The position numbers and the translations under genes were made by a program. A DNA stretch of 64,000 nt from Acidobacterium sp. S8. GTDB taxonomy: Bacteria; Acidobacteriota; Terriglobia; Terriglobales; Acidobacteriaceae. Positions 31,749 through 40,746 of the stretch are shown here, in pieces (position 1 is the stretch's first letter; the number at the start of each line of letters is the position of its first letter). The notes below the pieces were generated by a model. It did no database searches and was not told the origin of the DNA. It was given only the letters and a program-made list of their open reading frames with translations. The DNA lies in NCBI RefSeq assembly GCF_009765985.1, contig NZ_LMUM01000028.1, positions 225,467 through 289,466 on the forward strand. The letters are read 5' to 3'.

Positions 31749-33368
31749 ATGAAGATCCTGATTGCCGCGATGCTGTGCTCCTGGACAGCGGCATTGCCAC
31801 CGCTTACCTCTCAAACTCATGACCATGCTTCTATGGAGACTCTTGGCAGCGTCACTTTCCGTACATCCTGCAGTCCGTCGGTGCAATCGCAATTCAATCG
31901 AGCGGTGGCTCTGATGCACTCCTTCCAATTTGGGGACGCCATCCAGGGATTCCACTCTGTTCTAGCAGCCGATCCACAGTGTGCGATTGCCGATTGGGGC
32001 ATTGCACTCAGTAGCTGGGGAAACCCTTTTGCAGGCTTCAAATCTCCAGCCCAGCTAGGCCAAGGACTGCAGGCTGTTGAACAGGGGCGCGCTATCGCCG
32101 CACATACTCAGCGGGAGCGGGCCTATCTCGACGCAGTTGCACACCTATACGTCGACAGCAATCATATCGACCAGCCCAGCCGTCTTCTCGCGTATGAACA
32201 TGCAATGGCCACGGTAAGTGCTGCTTATCCGGATGACATCGAAGCAACCATCTTCTATGCGCTGGCGCTTGCATCCTCCGCAGACCCTTCCGACAAAACT
32301 TACGCGAAGCAACTCAAGGCTGGAGGGCTTCTCGAGAACCTTTTTGTCAAGTATCCCAATCATCCGGGACTAGCCCATTACATCATCCATGCCTACGACG
32401 AACCGGCATTAGCGCCGCGAGCGGCAGAGGCTGCGCGGCGCTATGGAGAGATTGCGCCTTCGACGCCACATGCCTTGCACATGCCATCTCATACCTTCAC
32501 TCGCATTGGCGACTGGCAATCTTCGATCGACACCAATATTTCCTCTACGGCGGCTGCACGAGCCGCAGACCAGCCTGCGGACGTACTGCACGCGAGCGAC
32601 TACATGGTCTATGCCTATCTGCAAACCGCGCAGGACGAGGCTGCAAAACGGTTGGTGGAGTTATCGGCTCAGACGTTCATCACGTTCGATCCCTCTCATG
32701 TAACCGGAGCAGCTCCTGCCTCTGCTGCCTACTTCGCGCATGCAGCTATTCCGGCGCGTTATTGCCTGGAGCGCCAAGCCTGGGCCGATGCGGTTAAGCT
32801 TGAGCCGCTCCCCAGTCCGTTTCCATATGCTGACGCAATTACCTATTTCACCCGAGGTCTGGGAGCCGCTCACTTGAAGGACGGTCCTGGTGTGCAGCAG
32901 GCAATTTATTTCCTTGAGCAGATACGGGATAAGCTTGCCCAAATGAAAGAAGACTACTGGGCCAATCAGATCGATATACAACGCCAGGAGCTTGCATCCA
33001 TGCTCCTTTTCGCGGAAGGACACCAGGCCGACGCGCTCGCTGGAATGCGCTTAGCCGTAGAATTGGAAGACAAGACCGAAACAGCCTCGGTAACTCCCGG
33101 ACCACTGAAGCCGGCGCGAGAGATGCTCGGAGAGATTCTGCTGCAACTCAAACAGCCTTCCGATGCATTGAGAGAGTTCCAAGCCTCGTTGAGGAAAGAG
33201 CCCAATCGCTATTGGTCCCTGTATGGGGCGGCTGAAGCAGCAAAGCAGGCTGGTGATCGCGAGAAGGCCAGTCTCTATTTTCAAGAATTGCTTACCGTCG
33301 CAAAGCGCGCGGACCAGCCGGGACGACCCGAACTGGCCGAGGCATCTGCCGAAATCCGGCGCGAATAG
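31749..33368 (+). CDS. Secreted tetratricopeptide-repeat protein
   Basis: A 539-residue exported protein with a signal peptide (residues 1-22). Short histidine-containing text (QTHDHASMETLG) precedes helical repeats of the TPR type across the whole length: FNRAVALMHSFQFGDAIQGF at the start and EILLQLKQPSDALREFQASL, then YGAAEAAKQAGDREKASLYF at the end. Histidines and aspartates cluster in the middle (HYIIHAYDEP, HALHMPSHTFTRIGDW), a pattern that could bind metal. The start at 31749 has AGGAAG just upstream. Proteins of this plan are common in soil bacteria and their function is not known. It stands alone between the padR operon and a gene-poor stretch. Confidence 0.85.
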   Translation: MKILIAAMLCSWTAALPPLTSQTHDHASMETLGSVTFRTSCSPSVQSQFNRAVALMHSFQFGDAIQGFHSVLAADPQCAIADWGIALSSWGNPFAGFKSPAQLGQGLQAVEQGRAIAAHTQRERAYLDAVAHLYVDSNHIDQPSRLLAYEHAMATVSAAYPDDIEATIFYALALASSADPSDKTYAKQLKAGGLLENLFVKYPNHPGLAHYIIHAYDEPALAPRAAEAARRYGEIAPSTPHALHMPSHTFTRIGDWQSSIDTNISSTAAARAADQPADVLHASDYMVYAYLQTAQDEAAKRLVELSAQTFITFDPSHVTGAAPASAAYFAHAAIPARYCLERQAWADAVKLEPLPSPFPYADAITYFTRGLGAAHLKDGPGVQQAIYFLEQIRDKLAQMKEDYWANQIDIQRQELASMLLFAEGHQADALAGMRLAVELEDKTETASVTPGPLKPAREMLGEILLQLKQPSDALREFQASLRKEPNRYWSLYGAAEAAKQAGDREKASLYFQELLTVAKRADQPGRPELAEASAEIRRE

Positions 33369-34196
33369 ATCTCGCTGGAAGTTCAAATCATTGCAAATCG
33401 ACAAGTGCCTCATTAAGGCCGATTTGGTAACTGCAAGTCGGCTTCTCATCGTCAATCCATTAGTCAACGCAATCGCGTTTCCCATGACCGATCCTGCTTC
33501 CTGGGCCGGACACACGCCCCATTCCAGAGTATCGGCATGCTGGCAATTTCCCATCCCAGTTCAATGTGGCCCACGGTTCGCAGCGCCCATTTACCGATGA
33601 GTTATTGACGGGTAGCCCGCAACACTCCCAAGACAGAACATCTCTGGCATCATCATCGGCATCCAGTGGAGACGCACATGAGATCAACTCTTCAACCGCG
33701 TTCGAGCCTCTTCGTTCTGATTCTGACTCTAGCTGCTCTGCCAGCGGCAAATGCACAAGACAAGGCGCGGGTTTGGCAAGACGGAGTGTTGGCTTGCTTG
33801 GACGATTACCTGCAACAAAATGTGCGAACGTGCGGCCCCTTAGCCGTGATAGTATCTCGTCCGCAAGACTAAGTACTTTGAAATCGGTCCGAGAAAGCGT
33901 GCAGCGTTGGAGCAGCGGTTCGAGAGTTCCGATCCTAATGACGTGTGCGATGCCCTTTACACCGTAGCGCGACACAACTCTCACTGGTGCTGCTCTCAAG
34001 ATCGTAGTTCTCCTACGGATCCCACGATACGCGGCGACACGCCATCCAGCCCGACGTTCCTTCGCTATCCCTGCCCAAGCGGAGCCTGGACGGGCTGCCA
34101 CGCGCCCGGTTATGCACTTTTGCAGCACGATCCAGGTTTCGAACCTTGGCTCCGCCACGTGCAAGCCAACGCATTTCTCCCCGGATGGTGACCCAC
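33369..34196. other. Gene-poor stretch with a degenerate remnant
   Basis: These 828 bases hold no convincing intact gene. Long frames exist on both strands but they are low-complexity Arg/Ser-rich translations. The only plausible coding trace is the signal-peptide start at 33678. No palindromic repeat of families 1 or 2 is seen here. Confidence 0.5.
33678..33872 (+). pseudogene. Remnant of a small secreted protein gene
   Basis: The frame opens with a clear signal peptide (SLFVLILTLAALPAANAQDK) and the short text ARVWQDGV, then quickly loses protein-like character and stops after 64 residues. It looks like the 5' end of a secreted-protein gene whose remainder has decayed. A genuine short secreted peptide cannot be ruled out. 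Confidence 0.35.
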
Positions 34197-35219
34197 ATGA
34201 ACTCTCGCAGGACTCCTCTTCTTATCTATATGTTGCTCACTTGTCTGATGGCATTGTCTCGGGTAGCGTCCGGACAGATAACCGGCGTTTGGTTGCAGAG
34301 CCCAAATCCAGGTCAGAACCCAAACCAGGTCCAGGTGACTGCAATCGCGTACGGCCCCGTTACCGGGTGGATCATCTACCTCGATGATCGCATCGTTTAT
34401 CAGACGAATATCGTTTCGAATACAGTCTCTCAGAAAATCAACCTGACGAATGGGCGGCACCTTCTTTACGCGCGCGCGTGGGACGGCCAGGGCGACTACA
34501 ACACGTCCGGTACGTTGCTGCTCCAGGTCGGGCCGCCGCCTCCGAGCAGTACCGTCCTGCCCACTCCCCCTGAAACCGCTGAGGTGTTGCAGGAGATGCA
34601 GAACAACACCGTCGACTGGAAGGCCTGCAGCGTCTGCGCGCATGGCACGACCAACAGCGCCAACTACTGGATGGCCCCGTTTCAAAACCAGCCTTCGAAG
34701 AGCGGAAGCAGCCTTGAGATGTACGTCGACGGGTTGCCCTGGACCAACGTGCTGTTTATCGATACGATGCTCGGTACCAGTTCCAATTCCCACTTTTTGT
34801 GGGACTTCTGGGTATACCACGACTCCACCTCCGCATCCTTCTGGTCCTCGGAATTCGATCTCTGGCAGGTGCTTGGCGGGAAAGAGTTCATGATCGGCAG
34901 CCAGTGCGACTTTGGCGACGGCTACTGGTCTACCTGGGATAGCGCGGGCAATCGTTGGATCCTTAATGGAATCTCTTGTCCGCGCTGGGCGCCGAATACC
35001 TGGCACCACATCCAGTGGTACGTTGAGCGCGTGAGCCCCACGCAGTATCGCTACGACACGCTGGTCGTCGATGGTCAACCCTACGGATTCAACCAGACCT
35101 GGACGATCAACTATACCTCCTGGCCGGATATGGTTGGCATCCAGTACCAACTGGACCAGGATTCCACCGGCGCTCCAATTCATGAATGGGTCGATAACGT
35201 GAAGCTGACAATGTGGTAG
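34197..35219 (+). CDS. Secreted protein with an Ig-like segment and a lectin-like C-terminal domain
   Basis: A 340-residue exported protein. A signal peptide (about 1-27, ending VASGQ) is followed by a beta-rich, Ig-like segment (residues 30-110: QITGVWLQSPNPGQ, WIIYLDDRIVYQT, GRHLLYARAWDGQGDYN). A proline linker (PPPPSSTVLPTPP) leads to a C-terminal region rich in Trp and Tyr (135-340: FLWDFWVYHDS, WSSEFDLWQVLGG, NTWHHIQWYVERV). The C-terminal part resembles concanavalin-A-like jelly-roll domains, so carbohydrate or surface binding is likely. No catalytic pair of a known glycosidase is evident. Cysteines (CSVCAHG, SQCDFGD, SCPRW) may form disulfides. Confidence 0.75.
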   Translation: MNSRRTPLLIYMLLTCLMALSRVASGQITGVWLQSPNPGQNPNQVQVTAIAYGPVTGWIIYLDDRIVYQTNIVSNTVSQKINLTNGRHLLYARAWDGQGDYNTSGTLLLQVGPPPPSSTVLPTPPETAEVLQEMQNNTVDWKACSVCAHGTTNSANYWMAPFQNQPSKSGSSLEMYVDGLPWTNVLFIDTMLGTSSNSHFLWDFWVYHDSTSASFWSSEFDLWQVLGGKEFMIGSQCDFGDGYWSTWDSAGNRWILNGISCPRWAPNTWHHIQWYVERVSPTQYRYDTLVVDGQPYGFNQTWTINYTSWPDMVGIQYQLDQDSTGAPIHEWVDNVKLTMW

Positions 35220-36187
35220 AGGGGAGGAATGTCCGGCACTCGAGAGTTGAGAGCGGGCAACCGGCTTTCCCCGGTCGACTTCAGGGGCTTCTGTCAAAAG
35301 AAGTAAAGTGCGCAAGTCGTTGCGCGTCCCGCTAAGAAATGATGAGCGGGCTATTCAGAAGCAGGATCACTGGCGCGTTTCTCAGTACCTATCCTGTTGT
35401 GCAGCTGAAGATCTCTGTCATGCAGTTTACGTTTTTGAAGTCTTTCTATGACTTACTACTCGCTCCAGAACACTTAAAATACCGAAGCCCGATAGTCCTT
35501 TGTGGATCGCTTTATGGATTAGGTTCTCGACCATGTCTGCGATCACAATTCGGTGAGGTGCTCTGGCTATTCTGATACCTGCACAATACGATTGCGAAAA
35601 CACTAGCTGCCCCCGCATGCCCGTAATCCCGGAATGATTGCTATACTCGGGCTTCTCGTAGCATTAAAAAGAAGTGAGCGGCGGCTGAGAGTACGCATAA
35701 GTGGCGCGTCAACCAGGGCACCCGACCTTTGTCGACACGCGTCTTCCGATCTGGCAGGTATTCCGCGGCGTTGACACTGTAGTTGGTTGCCAGAACAACC
35801 AGATCACCAGCGGAGAGCGTCCCAAGGTAGCTCTTCAGTCCCGTTCCGCCGAGGACGCACCGTGGCGAAGATTCCGGCGCCGATGTTTTTTCTTCCAGTG
35901 TCTGCCGGTCAAAGACCATTACGAGGATTGCGCAGCTTCCCCCGGAGCGATCAGTGCGTCCTGAACGATGTCTTCGCCGTCGACGGCAGAGTCGGTCATG
36001 CGCGCGCAGTATCGTCGTAGCGTTGCTCGCACATTCGGAGCGGATTGTCGCCAACTGTGACCTTTAACGAATTTTTGCCAAAAGGGGCCTCGTTCGTTGC
36101 TGTCCGCATCGTTCGACGTGCTCTATATAATTCTGCAAGGCAAGTGACCCGATCGAAGGATTGCATCGAATATAGGAGACGAAGGAT
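35220..36187. other. Gene-poor stretch with gene debris
   Basis: These 968 bases carry no intact gene. The minus strand contains a short sigma-factor trace (35919-35999). Other frames are short and unconvincing. Together with the 33369-34196 gap it suggests local decay of former genes around the secreted lectin-like gene. Confidence 0.45.
35919..35999 (-). pseudogene. Fragment of an RNA polymerase sigma factor gene
   Basis: On the minus strand 26 codons read MTDSAVDGEDIVQDALIA and then leave homology before a stop. This matches region 2 of ECF/sigma-70 factors, where (S)xxDGEDxVQDALxxA is typical. No region 4 is found nearby. It is short, so the identification is tentative. Confidence 0.35.
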
Positions 36188-37213
36188 ATGGGGAGCGAAG
36201 GCTCGTTTTGGAATCGGCGCGATTTCTTGAAGGTAGGCGGCACATCCGCGGCGGCGCTGGGCATCGCGGGAGCAAAGACTGCGACGGCACAGACGGCGCA
36301 GGAGCATGCAGGGCAGACGGCCGTGCCAGCGGATACGCCCTATCCCAAGCTCTCCATCATCACCCCGTATTCGCCGGACAAGCTCGCCTTTGCAGCGCAA
36401 GCCGGTTACGAAGGCGTGGTGGTGACGCTGGGTCCGGACTTCAACCCGGATCTAAGCGACAGCGCCATCGATCACATTCTGACCGTGGCGCGCAATGCAG
36501 GCATTCGCATTGTCAGCATTGAATATTTCGGTCCCAACCACACGGACCCCGATGCAGGCAAGCGCGCGACTGCGAATGCCGAGTTTGTTCGCGCCTTGGA
36601 ATTCTGCCATCGCCTGGGCTGCAAGTTTGTTGGAACCTTCAGCGGCGGGATGCCAGGCGCCAGCATGGAGGATCAGGCCAAAGCCTTCGCCGATGTCTTC
36701 AACGAAAAATACCTGCCCGTTTGCGAAAAACTTGACGTGGCGATGGGATGGGAGAACTACCCAAACGGGGCCAATTTCGCCAGCACTCCGGCGGCGATGC
36801 TGGCCGTCTTCAACCTCGTGCCGAGCAAGCGGCTGGGGCTGGAATTCGATCCTTCGCATTTCGTGCGGCAGTACATTGATCCGATCAGCGGGGCGTGGCA
36901 GTTCAAAGATCGCATTCTCGCCGTGCATGCCAAGGATACCGAGATCATACAGCCGGTGCTACAGCAGGTGGGCATTTCCGGGCATGGATGGTGGCGTTAC
37001 CGCATCCCCGGACAGGGAATTGTGAACTGGCCGGAGTTCCTCACGGTGCTGCTGCAAATCCAGTTCAACGGCGGCATCGCGGTGGAGCACGAGGATCAGT
37101 TCTGGGATGTGCCGCAAAGCGGCAACCTTCCCGACTTCCCGCAGCAACGCAAGGACGGATTCATCCTGGCGCGGCGTTTTCTGGGACAGTATCTGCCGGG
37201 ACGGCTGGTGTAA
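36188..37213 (+). CDS. Exported sugar phosphate isomerase/epimerase-like TIM-barrel protein
   Basis: A 341-residue protein of the xylose-isomerase-like TIM-barrel superfamily. The N-terminus is a Tat-type signal, NRRDFLKVGGTSAAALGIAG, predicting folded export to the periplasm. The barrel shows KLSIITPYSPDKLAFAAQAG, ARNAGIRIVSIEYFG, GWENYPNG, GLEFDPSHFVRQYID and VHAKDTEI, where the Glu, Asp and His positions could bind a divalent metal. Ribosome site AGGAG lies 12 bases upstream. Family members interconvert keto and aldo sugars or open inositol rings; the substrate is unknown. Nearby genes encode GH32 and GH29 enzymes, so a role in sugar use is plausible. Confidence 0.85.
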   Translation: MGSEGSFWNRRDFLKVGGTSAAALGIAGAKTATAQTAQEHAGQTAVPADTPYPKLSIITPYSPDKLAFAAQAGYEGVVVTLGPDFNPDLSDSAIDHILTVARNAGIRIVSIEYFGPNHTDPDAGKRATANAEFVRALEFCHRLGCKFVGTFSGGMPGASMEDQAKAFADVFNEKYLPVCEKLDVAMGWENYPNGANFASTPAAMLAVFNLVPSKRLGLEFDPSHFVRQYIDPISGAWQFKDRILAVHAKDTEIIQPVLQQVGISGHGWWRYRIPGQGIVNWPEFLTVLLQIQFNGGIAVEHEDQFWDVPQSGNLPDFPQQRKDGFILARRFLGQYLPGRLV

Positions 37214-37387
37214 CTACAGTGCGCCCGACAGGGGACTTGTTCTGTTTGGTGAGTCGTTACTGAGGCTTCGGCGGTTATTTGCCCACCTCGATCTTAAAGT
37301 ATTTCCTTTAGATTATCCTCTGAGCCATCTTCGGTAAGTGTATTGCCTTCATGATGTCGCCATTGAGGTTGAATCAAATCGAAACTT

Positions 37388-39112
37388 TCATTGCCGACTC
37401 GAAGAATGAGTAGCCCACATCGATTTCATTTTGCAGATCTCGAGGCTATCGATCATACTCGCATCGTCCCTTAGGCCCAGCTCCAGGCCGTGGCCGCTGC
37501 TATGTGCGGGTATTTCCGCTGTGATGTAGCGCGCTCCGTCATCAACGAAGATTTCAGCGATGCCTTTATCGATCAAGATCTCAATCGAACCTCCGCGATT
37601 TTCAAAATCTGCGGAATGGATTGAAGCAATTGTCTTTCCGTCATCCAGAATGGACAGGATGTCGTCCTTTTCGAGAGTCACGTGAAGCTTCACATCGAGA
37701 GGCTCTGATCCGGCCTTGCTCAGCTCCTTATCTGCTCCGACAGCATTCAAGGAAGACCACTTCTGCGGGTTTTGACGGAGCTTTTCAATTTCCGCAACCG
37801 GCGTGGCGCGCATGCGGAGACCCTCCCGAGTGGTCACCAGCTTGAATTCCGTGGGAAACAGTATCATCTGGCTGAACGGCATACCGTCCGGTTTGATTCT
37901 TCCCCACGCCATTTGCACTCTCCTGTCATCGGGCATCTCGACGAAGGATTGCGCCGCATAGAGAACATCGTCCCCGTGCGCGTTTACTCCCTCTGCATAA
38001 CGAAGCTCCGGAGATTCGGGCTTGAATGATTCGCCATCGAAGCTGCCGATGAAATACCTCGACGAGCCGCCATGGAGAATCCATTTGGTGTGATGGATAT
38101 CTCCATCGACAGGCAGCTGGAAAAAATCGGGACATTCATACAGTCCCTTGAAATGGCTCTTTCGACTCCACGCCTTAAGGTCTGTCGAGGTGTAGAAGGA
38201 CAGCCCATCTTTCTCAAACAGGACCATTACCCAATGCCTGCCTGGCTCGTACCAAAAGACCTTGGGATCCCTCGTATCATTCGAGCCTACCTCAGCATTG
38301 CTGTCCAGAACCGGATTGCCGGCATAGCGAGTGAAGGTGACTCCATTGTCTGTACTGTAAGCAATACACTGCACCTGTTTCTTAGAACTGCGATCGAAGG
38401 CCGTGTAGACCAACACCAGCGCATCTTTTCCCCATCCACCATCGTTGTTGCGATCGACAAAACTGGAACCCGACCACGGTGAACCGAGCCGGTCAAGCAT
38501 GAGCGCGGGAGCTAATTCCTGCCAGTGGACCAGGTCTTTGCTGACAGCATGTCCCCAATACATGAAGCCGGTGTTCCAAGTAACGCCGAACGGAAATGCC
38601 TGCCAGAACAGATGGTATCGGCCCTTGTAGAAAATCGGGCCGTTTACGTCGTTGCTCCAACCCCGCTTGACCGTGAAGTGGAATTGAGGACGATTGCGTT
38701 CTTTGTAGAGAGAATCGGCACCCTGGATCTTGTCAGACTGATAGATACGGTCGAGGGCGGCCTGTGAAGACTCACCTGACAGCGTGATGGTCTGTCCTTT
38801 GAATTCACTGACGTCAATAAATATCCAGTAGTCCGGTGAAAGTTCCGCCAATTGTGCGGGAAACTCTCGCTTTTGAAGTCCGTTGACTCGGATCTGAAAC
38901 ACGTGCATCTCACTTGAGGCCGCCACGGGGATATTCAGATAGCGTTTCGATATGGGAATAATTCTGCTTTGAGAGTACAGAAACGAGGAGGCTAACAAAA
39001 AAAGAGTTGCGAGAAATCCGCAGCGGAGATGGATTGGAAGTCGAAGTGACCCACCAACGAAATACCTCAGATCCTGCTCATTCAAATTGAAAATGATGCG
39101 GCTCAAAAACAC
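37388..39112 (-). CDS. GH32 family fructan hydrolase
   Basis: A 574-residue secreted glycosidase, likely a levanase, inulinase or invertase. A long n-region precedes the signal helix (about 30-47). The catalytic five-bladed propeller starts with GWSNDVNGPIFYKGRYHLF (canonical WMNDPNG; the nucleophile Asp155 is kept, but Met and Pro are Ser and Val). The RDP motif is at 281-283 (NDTRDPKVFW) and the acid/base Glu326 is in YECPDFFQLP. A C-terminal beta-sandwich (about 450-565) follows with a typical GGSIEILIDKGIAEIFVDDG. All three catalytic carboxylates are present, so it should be active. It releases fructose from plant or bacterial fructans or sucrose. Confidence 0.92.
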   Translation of the reverse strand: MFLSRIIFNLNEQDLRYFVGGSLRLPIHLRCGFLATLFLLASSFLYSQSRIIPISKRYLNIPVAASSEMHVFQIRVNGLQKREFPAQLAELSPDYWIFIDVSEFKGQTITLSGESSQAALDRIYQSDKIQGADSLYKERNRPQFHFTVKRGWSNDVNGPIFYKGRYHLFWQAFPFGVTWNTGFMYWGHAVSKDLVHWQELAPALMLDRLGSPWSGSSFVDRNNDGGWGKDALVLVYTAFDRSSKKQVQCIAYSTDNGVTFTRYAGNPVLDSNAEVGSNDTRDPKVFWYEPGRHWVMVLFEKDGLSFYTSTDLKAWSRKSHFKGLYECPDFFQLPVDGDIHHTKWILHGGSSRYFIGSFDGESFKPESPELRYAEGVNAHGDDVLYAAQSFVEMPDDRRVQMAWGRIKPDGMPFSQMILFPTEFKLVTTREGLRMRATPVAEIEKLRQNPQKWSSLNAVGADKELSKAGSEPLDVKLHVTLEKDDILSILDDGKTIASIHSADFENRGGSIEILIDKGIAEIFVDDGARYITAEIPAHSSGHGLELGLRDDASMIDSLEICKMKSMWATHSSSRQ

Positions 39113-39280
39113 GGAACGCCCTCCAGCCTAGATTCTTCCAGATACCCCGACATCCACAATGACCTATGAAGAAACATTAGTCCATCTCGTAGATCCCACC
39201 TGGCGGAAGTGGCCCTCCGACCGGACGGAATCGAAATCTAAATAGCGCTCAAGCAAGCCTGACGAAGGTGGAAATATCGG

Positions 39281-40447
39281 CTAGACGGGCGGAACTGCCT
39301 CTGCTCTACCGAAGCTGCGGAATAGAGCCACAACGCGCTCGCAGGCATCCGGCGCATAGAACATCTCCGTGTTCACCATTGTGTCCGCCGTCATGGATCG
39401 CATGCGGGAGAACATCTCCGTCTCGTACGCGGCGATTGCATCACCAAGCGTGTCTTCGCTGAGGAGAAACCTTGACAGGACCAGTGCGTCGAGCATCGCC
39501 ATGTTCACGCCTTCGCCTGCGTAGGGCGGCATTACGTGCGCTGCATCCCCAATCAGCGTAACGTTTGGCTTCGGCTCCCAATGCTGATCCGTGGGGCAAA
39601 CAAGGAGCGGACGCCAGACCATCGAGACCGCCTCCCTGAAGAGCGGTTCCCATAGGTCACTCCACCCTTTGAAGTTGGCGCGGAACCATCTCACTCGCTG
39701 CTCCGGACCGATTGCCTCTTCAAGGCTCTGCCTAACCGCGGGATCATCGGTCTTCAATCCCGCGTACAGCAGCACACTCCCGTCTGGCTTAGTTCCCATG
39801 CCGATCGTCCGTTCGCCTCCCAAAGCGATCAACGCCGAGCCTCGGAGAAGGCTCCACAACTCAGGTATTGCGTGCTTTGCCGCAGGAACGAGGCCCTCTA
39901 CGAGCGAAACTCCGACATACTCCGGCCGAACAGGAGTGACCAGCTCACGCATGCGAGAGGTTGCGCCGTCGCCGCCAACTGCAATATCAGCCACTGAGGT
40001 CTGTCCGTTCGCAAAACGTAACAAGACCTGCTCGCCCTGAAACTCTGAATACTCCAGTTTGCAATCCCACTGCACGGTGCCGGGCTGAAGCGAGTCGAGC
40101 AGAAGGTCGCGCAACGGACCACGTTCGATCTCAGGACGCTTCCCCGGCCCGGACATTCGGCGGACATGATCGTGTAGGACCGTCCCATTGGCATCGGTAA
40201 GACGAAGGCTATCGAGATCCGGTCGATGGTTGGCCCAGAACGCTTCCATCAGGCCAGCGGCTTCCAGCGCCGCCAGTCCGGAGTCTTCGTGGAGATCCAA
40301 TGCGCTGCCCTGGACCCGCGCACTGCGGCTCTGGTCACGCTCGTACACTGACACCTGCGCACCGCTTTGCTGCAGTAGTCGTGCCAGTGTGAGCCCGCCT
40401 GGTCCCCCGCCGACGATGGCGATCTTCTTTCCGTTAGTGGCGCTCAT
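39281..40447 (-). CDS. FAD-dependent monooxygenase (TetX/PHBH-like)
   Basis: A 388-residue flavoprotein of the group A aromatic hydroxylases. FAD-binding motifs are IAIVGGGPGGLTLARLL at the N-terminus, the DG motif in VGGDGATSRMR, and GDAAHVMPPYAGEGVNMAML, which contacts the FAD ribityl. The overall pattern is closest to TetX-like and related oxidoreductases, which hydroxylate aromatic or polycyclic compounds with NAD(P)H and oxygen. The start at 40447 has AGGAAG upstream at good spacing; an in-frame ATG 51 bases earlier lacks one. It stands between two glycosidase genes without an obvious partner. A resistance role cannot be claimed from sequence alone. Confidence 0.85.
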   Translation of the reverse strand: MSATNGKKIAIVGGGPGGLTLARLLQQSGAQVSVYERDQSRSARVQGSALDLHEDSGLAALEAAGLMEAFWANHRPDLDSLRLTDANGTVLHDHVRRMSGPGKRPEIERGPLRDLLLDSLQPGTVQWDCKLEYSEFQGEQVLLRFANGQTSVADIAVGGDGATSRMRELVTPVRPEYVGVSLVEGLVPAAKHAIPELWSLLRGSALIALGGERTIGMGTKPDGSVLLYAGLKTDDPAVRQSLEEAIGPEQRVRWFRANFKGWSDLWEPLFREAVSMVWRPLLVCPTDQHWEPKPNVTLIGDAAHVMPPYAGEGVNMAMLDALVLSRFLLSEDTLGDAIAAYETEMFSRMRSMTADTMVNTEMFYAPDACERVVALFRSFGRAEAVPPV

Positions 40448-40746
40448 ACTTACTTCCTGATCCTTCAATCCGATTGAGAGCCGCAGCAACCGCCACAATC
40501 CCTAAGATGCATTTCGGCTCAACCGATATGATGACCTGCGTCAGCACTAGACTCGGAATTCAATTACTAAGTTGTATCCGACGGGAAGCTGATCATGAGA
40601 TCGGCCTTCTATCGCCCCGCCGTAAAGCGCATTGGGCGATTTGGCGGCCATTGATAACTACTACGCCTCCAAAATTGGTTGGTGGACGCGAACTCAACCA
40701 TAGAGATCTGGAGGCTTGGGAAGGAGATTTGTCTATTTCAGCTTCG

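Noticed and set aside
33460-34164. Minus-strand frame of 234 codons in the gene-poor stretch
   Set aside because: Arg-rich, low-complexity translation with no ribosome site, signal or motif.
34110-35315. Long minus-strand frame (401 codons) opposite the lectin-like secreted protein
   Set aside because: The plus-strand product has a signal peptide and a domain-like composition; the antisense translation does not.
35427-35618. Minus-strand 63-codon frame in the decayed gap
   Set aside because: Too short and without any recognisable motif or ribosome site.
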